Positions 62,175 through 64,000 of a stretch of 64,000 nt of DNA are shown one piece after another. A program made the position numbers and the translations under genes. The stretch spans positions 3,794,749 to 3,858,748 of the forward strand of contig NZ_KQ033919.1 of the NCBI RefSeq assembly GCF_000969825.1, in the 5' to 3' direction. Below the pieces are notes generated by a model, which was not told the origin of the DNA, made no database searches, and worked only from the letters and a program-made list of their open reading frames with translations. This DNA is from Parabacteroides gordonii MS-1 = DSM 23371. Its GTDB lineage: Bacteria > Bacteroidota > Bacteroidia > Bacteroidales > Tannerellaceae. How positions within the stretch are numbered: the first letter of the stretch is position 1; each line of letters begins with the position of its first letter.

Positions 62175-62495
62175 ATGGAACAATCAGATAATATGGTAAG
62201 CAACTTCATTGAGAAGTTTTCTCCCCATTTATTTTGGGATACTGATCGGAGTAAACTGGATTGGACAAAGCATCGTTCTTATATTGTAGAACGTGTTCTG
62301 GAATACGGTTTATTTTCGGACTGGCAACTTCTCCGCAGCAGGTTATCTGTCACCGAAATAGCGAAACTGGCCAAACAGTTCCGCCAACTCGATACAAAAA
62401 CCCTTGCCTTTATTTCTGCGATATCAAATACTCCTAAAGAAGAATTCAGATGTTACAATACCAAACAATCGAACCAGCCACACTGGAACTTCTAA
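62175..62495 (+). CDS. DUF6922-like protein, candidate antitoxin
   Basis: A 106-residue cytoplasmic protein with the pattern HLFWDTDRSKLDWTKHRSYIVERVL, typical of DUF6922 proteins, which in Bacteroidota are commonly encoded just before AbiEii-type nucleotidyltransferases. No DNA-binding motif is obvious, so how it might neutralise the partner is unknown. The ATG at 62175 is used; an in-frame upstream codon at 62088 precedes the promoter. Its last 46 bp overlap the start of the next gene, a sign of translational coupling. Confidence 0.75.
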   Translation: MEQSDNMVSNFIEKFSPHLFWDTDRSKLDWTKHRSYIVERVLEYGLFSDWQLLRSRLSVTEIAKLAKQFRQLDTKTLAFISAISNTPKEEFRCYNTKQSNQPHWNF

Positions 62496-63061
62496 GAGAT
62501 TTACTGGCTATCCCCGAATTTAAAAATTTACGACTGGCAGGAGGAACCTCTCTGGCTCTCCAGATTGGGCATCGTAAATCCATAGACCTCGATTTATTCG
62601 GAGCAATTGAAATTGAACCGAATGAAATATTGGATATACTCAATTCTATTGGTAGCTTGACTACCATCAGGAATATGAGAAATATCCACGTATTTATGAT
62701 TAACGGAATAAAAGTCGACATCATAAATTATTCTTATCCTTGGTTACATCAAGCAAATAAAGCAGATGGTTTACGTTTGGCGTCTATTGAAGACATTGCA
62801 GCTATGAAATTAGCAGCAATAGCCGGACGCGGTACCCGGAAAGATTTTATAGACATTCATTTTCTTCTCAGACAATTTTCTTTACAGGAAATGCTGGATC
62901 TGTACACTGCCAAATATGCAGATGGCTCCGTATTTATGATCCTGAAAAGTCTGATTTATTTTGATGATGCCGAAAATGATCCGGAACCTTTTATGTTTGA
63001 AGCCATCGATTGGAATCTGGTTAAATCTGAACTCCGCGATGAAGTTGCCAGGCTGACTTAA
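62450..63061 (+). CDS. AbiEii/AbiGii-type nucleotidyltransferase, candidate toxin
   Basis: A 203-residue protein of the AbiEii/AbiGii family (type IV toxin-antitoxin or phage-defence nucleotidyltransferases). The core motif GGTSLALQIGHRKSIDLDLF, near residues 31-50, contains the Gly loop and the metal-binding DLD, and a later basic-acidic motif (AGRGTRKDFIDIHFLL) completes the fold. Known members modify tRNA ends or bind GTP and halt growth. The gene overlaps the upstream DUF6922 gene by 46 bp, the typical order for this pair. No mobile element is adjacent. Confidence 0.88.
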   Translation: MLQYQTIEPATLELLRDLLAIPEFKNLRLAGGTSLALQIGHRKSIDLDLFGAIEIEPNEILDILNSIGSLTTIRNMRNIHVFMINGIKVDIINYSYPWLHQANKADGLRLASIEDIAAMKLAAIAGRGTRKDFIDIHFLLRQFSLQEMLDLYTAKYADGSVFMILKSLIYFDDAENDPEPFMFEAIDWNLVKSELRDEVARLT

Positions 63062-63182
63062 TTCCTTATAATATCCTTATTCCCCAATCGTATCTGTAAC
63101 CTATAGCAGATGGTGGAATGGTTTCAAAGTAACAGAACCGCTATATTTATAGACTGAACATGCTATATGATAATATTTTTTG

Positions 63183-63190
63183 TACCTTTG
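63183..63190 (+). promoter_or_regulatory. -7 box of valS
   Basis: TACCTTTG matches TAnnTTTG, 64 bp before the valS start. Confidence 0.6.
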
Positions 63191-63254
63191 CGAATCAAAA
63201 AATAACGGGCTGGCTGGCCTGTATTTAATAAGGATATAATTAGAACAAAACAAT

Positions 63255-64000
63255 ATGGAAATTGCAAGTAAGTACAACCCCGCCGAAGTAGAGGGAAAGT
63301 GGTATCAGTATTGGTTGGATAACGGCTTCTTCAAGTCGAAACCAGACGGCCGTGAGCCGTACACAATCGTCATTCCGCCCCCTAACGTCACCGGCGTACT
63401 TCACATGGGACACATGCTTAACAATACCATTCAGGATATTCTGATTCGCCGTGCCCGTATGCTGGGTAAGAATGCTTGCTGGGTGCCCGGTACCGACCAT
63501 GCCTCTATCGCAACCGAAGCGAAGGTGGTGAACAGACTGGCGCAGCAGGGCATCAAGAAAACAGACCTGACCCGCGACGAGTTCCTGAAACATGCCTGGG
63601 AATGGAAGGAAGAACACGGAGGTATCATCCTGAAACAGTTGCGTAAACTGGGTGCATCTTGCGACTGGGACCGTACGGCTTTCACGATGGACGAAAAACG
63701 TTCGGAAAGCGTATTGAAAGTATTCGTAGACCTGTTTGAAAAGGGATTGATCTACCGCGGTGTACGTATGGTAAACTGGGATCCGAAAGCCCTGACTGCT
63801 CTTTCCGATGAAGAAGTGATCTATAAGGAAGAACATAGCAAACTGTTTTACCTGCGTTATAAAATAGAAGGCGAAGACGGTTATGCCGTAGTGGCGACTA
63901 CTCGCCCGGAAACGATCATGGGCGATACTGCCATGTGTATCAATCCGAACGACCCGAAGAACCAGCATTTGAAAGGTAAGAAAGTGATCGTTCCGCTGGT
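63255..64000 (+). CDS. valS: Valine--tRNA ligase, 5' part (cut by the window end)
   Basis: Charges tRNA-Val. The first 248 codons are present and the rest lies beyond the window. The class I HIGH motif appears as HMGH at residues 50-53 in [14 protein letters not shown]. The [13 protein letters not shown] segment and the start of the editing domain ([15 protein letters not shown]) follow. The ATG at 63255 gives the standard N-terminus. Nothing is unusual in the visible part. Confidence 0.96.
   Translation, partial: MEIASKYNPAEVEGKWYQYWLDNGFFKSKPDGREPYTIVIPPPNVTGVLHMGHMLNNTIQDILIRRARMLGKNACWVPGTDHASIATEAKVVNRLAQQGIKKTDLTRDEFLKHAWEWKEEHGGIILKQLRKLGASCDWDRTAFTMDEKRSESVLKVFVDLFEKGLIYRGVRMVNWDPKALTALSDEEVIYKEEHSKLFYLRYKIEGEDGYAVVATTRPETIMGDTAMCINPNDPKNQHLKGKKVIVPL

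Overview
The window looks like chromosomal DNA of a gut Bacteroidales bacterium, most likely Parabacteroides. This rests on four things read from the sequence: the Bacteroidota-type -7 promoter box TAnnTTTG (often with a TTG/TTTG -33 box 18-21 bp upstream) in front of many genes, a SusC/SusD pair with secreted glycosidases, a type III glutamine synthetase, and a large secreted protein with a DUF6383-like C-terminus, a family I associate mainly with Parabacteroides. No species can be named from the sequence alone. No insertion sequence, prophage, rRNA or CRISPR array was seen. One tRNA gene (Leu-CAG) is present.

Layout. 0.1-0.9 kb: an IHF/HU-like protein. 1.0-8.0 kb: an AT-rich glycan block of SusC, SusD and a GH89 alpha-N-acetylglucosaminidase. 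8.0-13.6 kb: a tight operon of a secreted beta-helix protein, two URO-D-type methyltransferases, a corrinoid protein and a MetH-activation-like protein; this is a complete-looking corrinoid methyl-transfer system. 13.6-24.2 kb: glutamine synthetase III, a candidate structured RNA (16361-16575), a repeat-rich spacer, a beta-propeller lipoprotein, a 154-bp near-palindrome, a membrane pyrophosphatase, a patatin-like lipase and a cytoplasmic GH13. 24.3-30.4 kb: prs and a leftward operon (DUF2141 protein, outer-membrane receptor, membrane protein, winged-helix regulator) whose promoter carries two matching palindromic operators, then mnmA. 30.5-42.7 kb: M49 peptidase, AlkD-like protein, Fur-family regulator, purA, a membrane zinc peptidase, two micro-membrane proteins, hisS, GH30, groES-groL and an AraC regulator. 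43.0-49.8 kb: a 1153-residue secreted DUF6383-type protein and a GH92 mannosidase. 49.9-57.0 kb: tRNA-Leu, two ECF sigma operons, mazG, a dsbD-like gene and an rluA-family gene. 57.2-62.0 kb: a membrane-bound TPR/AraC regulator followed by two genes whose promoter regions are near-copies of each other, and an HU-like protein. 62.1-64.0 kb: a DUF6922/AbiEii toxin-antitoxin-like pair and the start of valS.

How the parts fit. The SusCD-GH89 block probably imports and trims alpha-GlcNAc-capped host glycans. The methyltransferase operon, driven by its own promoter, could take methyl groups from a methylated compound made available by the secreted beta-helix protein and pass them through a corrinoid protein to an unknown acceptor. 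Near the right end, duplicated promoter blocks with paired AGGTATTCYTATCA elements suggest a small regulon that the adjacent membrane-bound AraC-type regulator may control. These links are inferred from gene order and DNA motifs, not shown.
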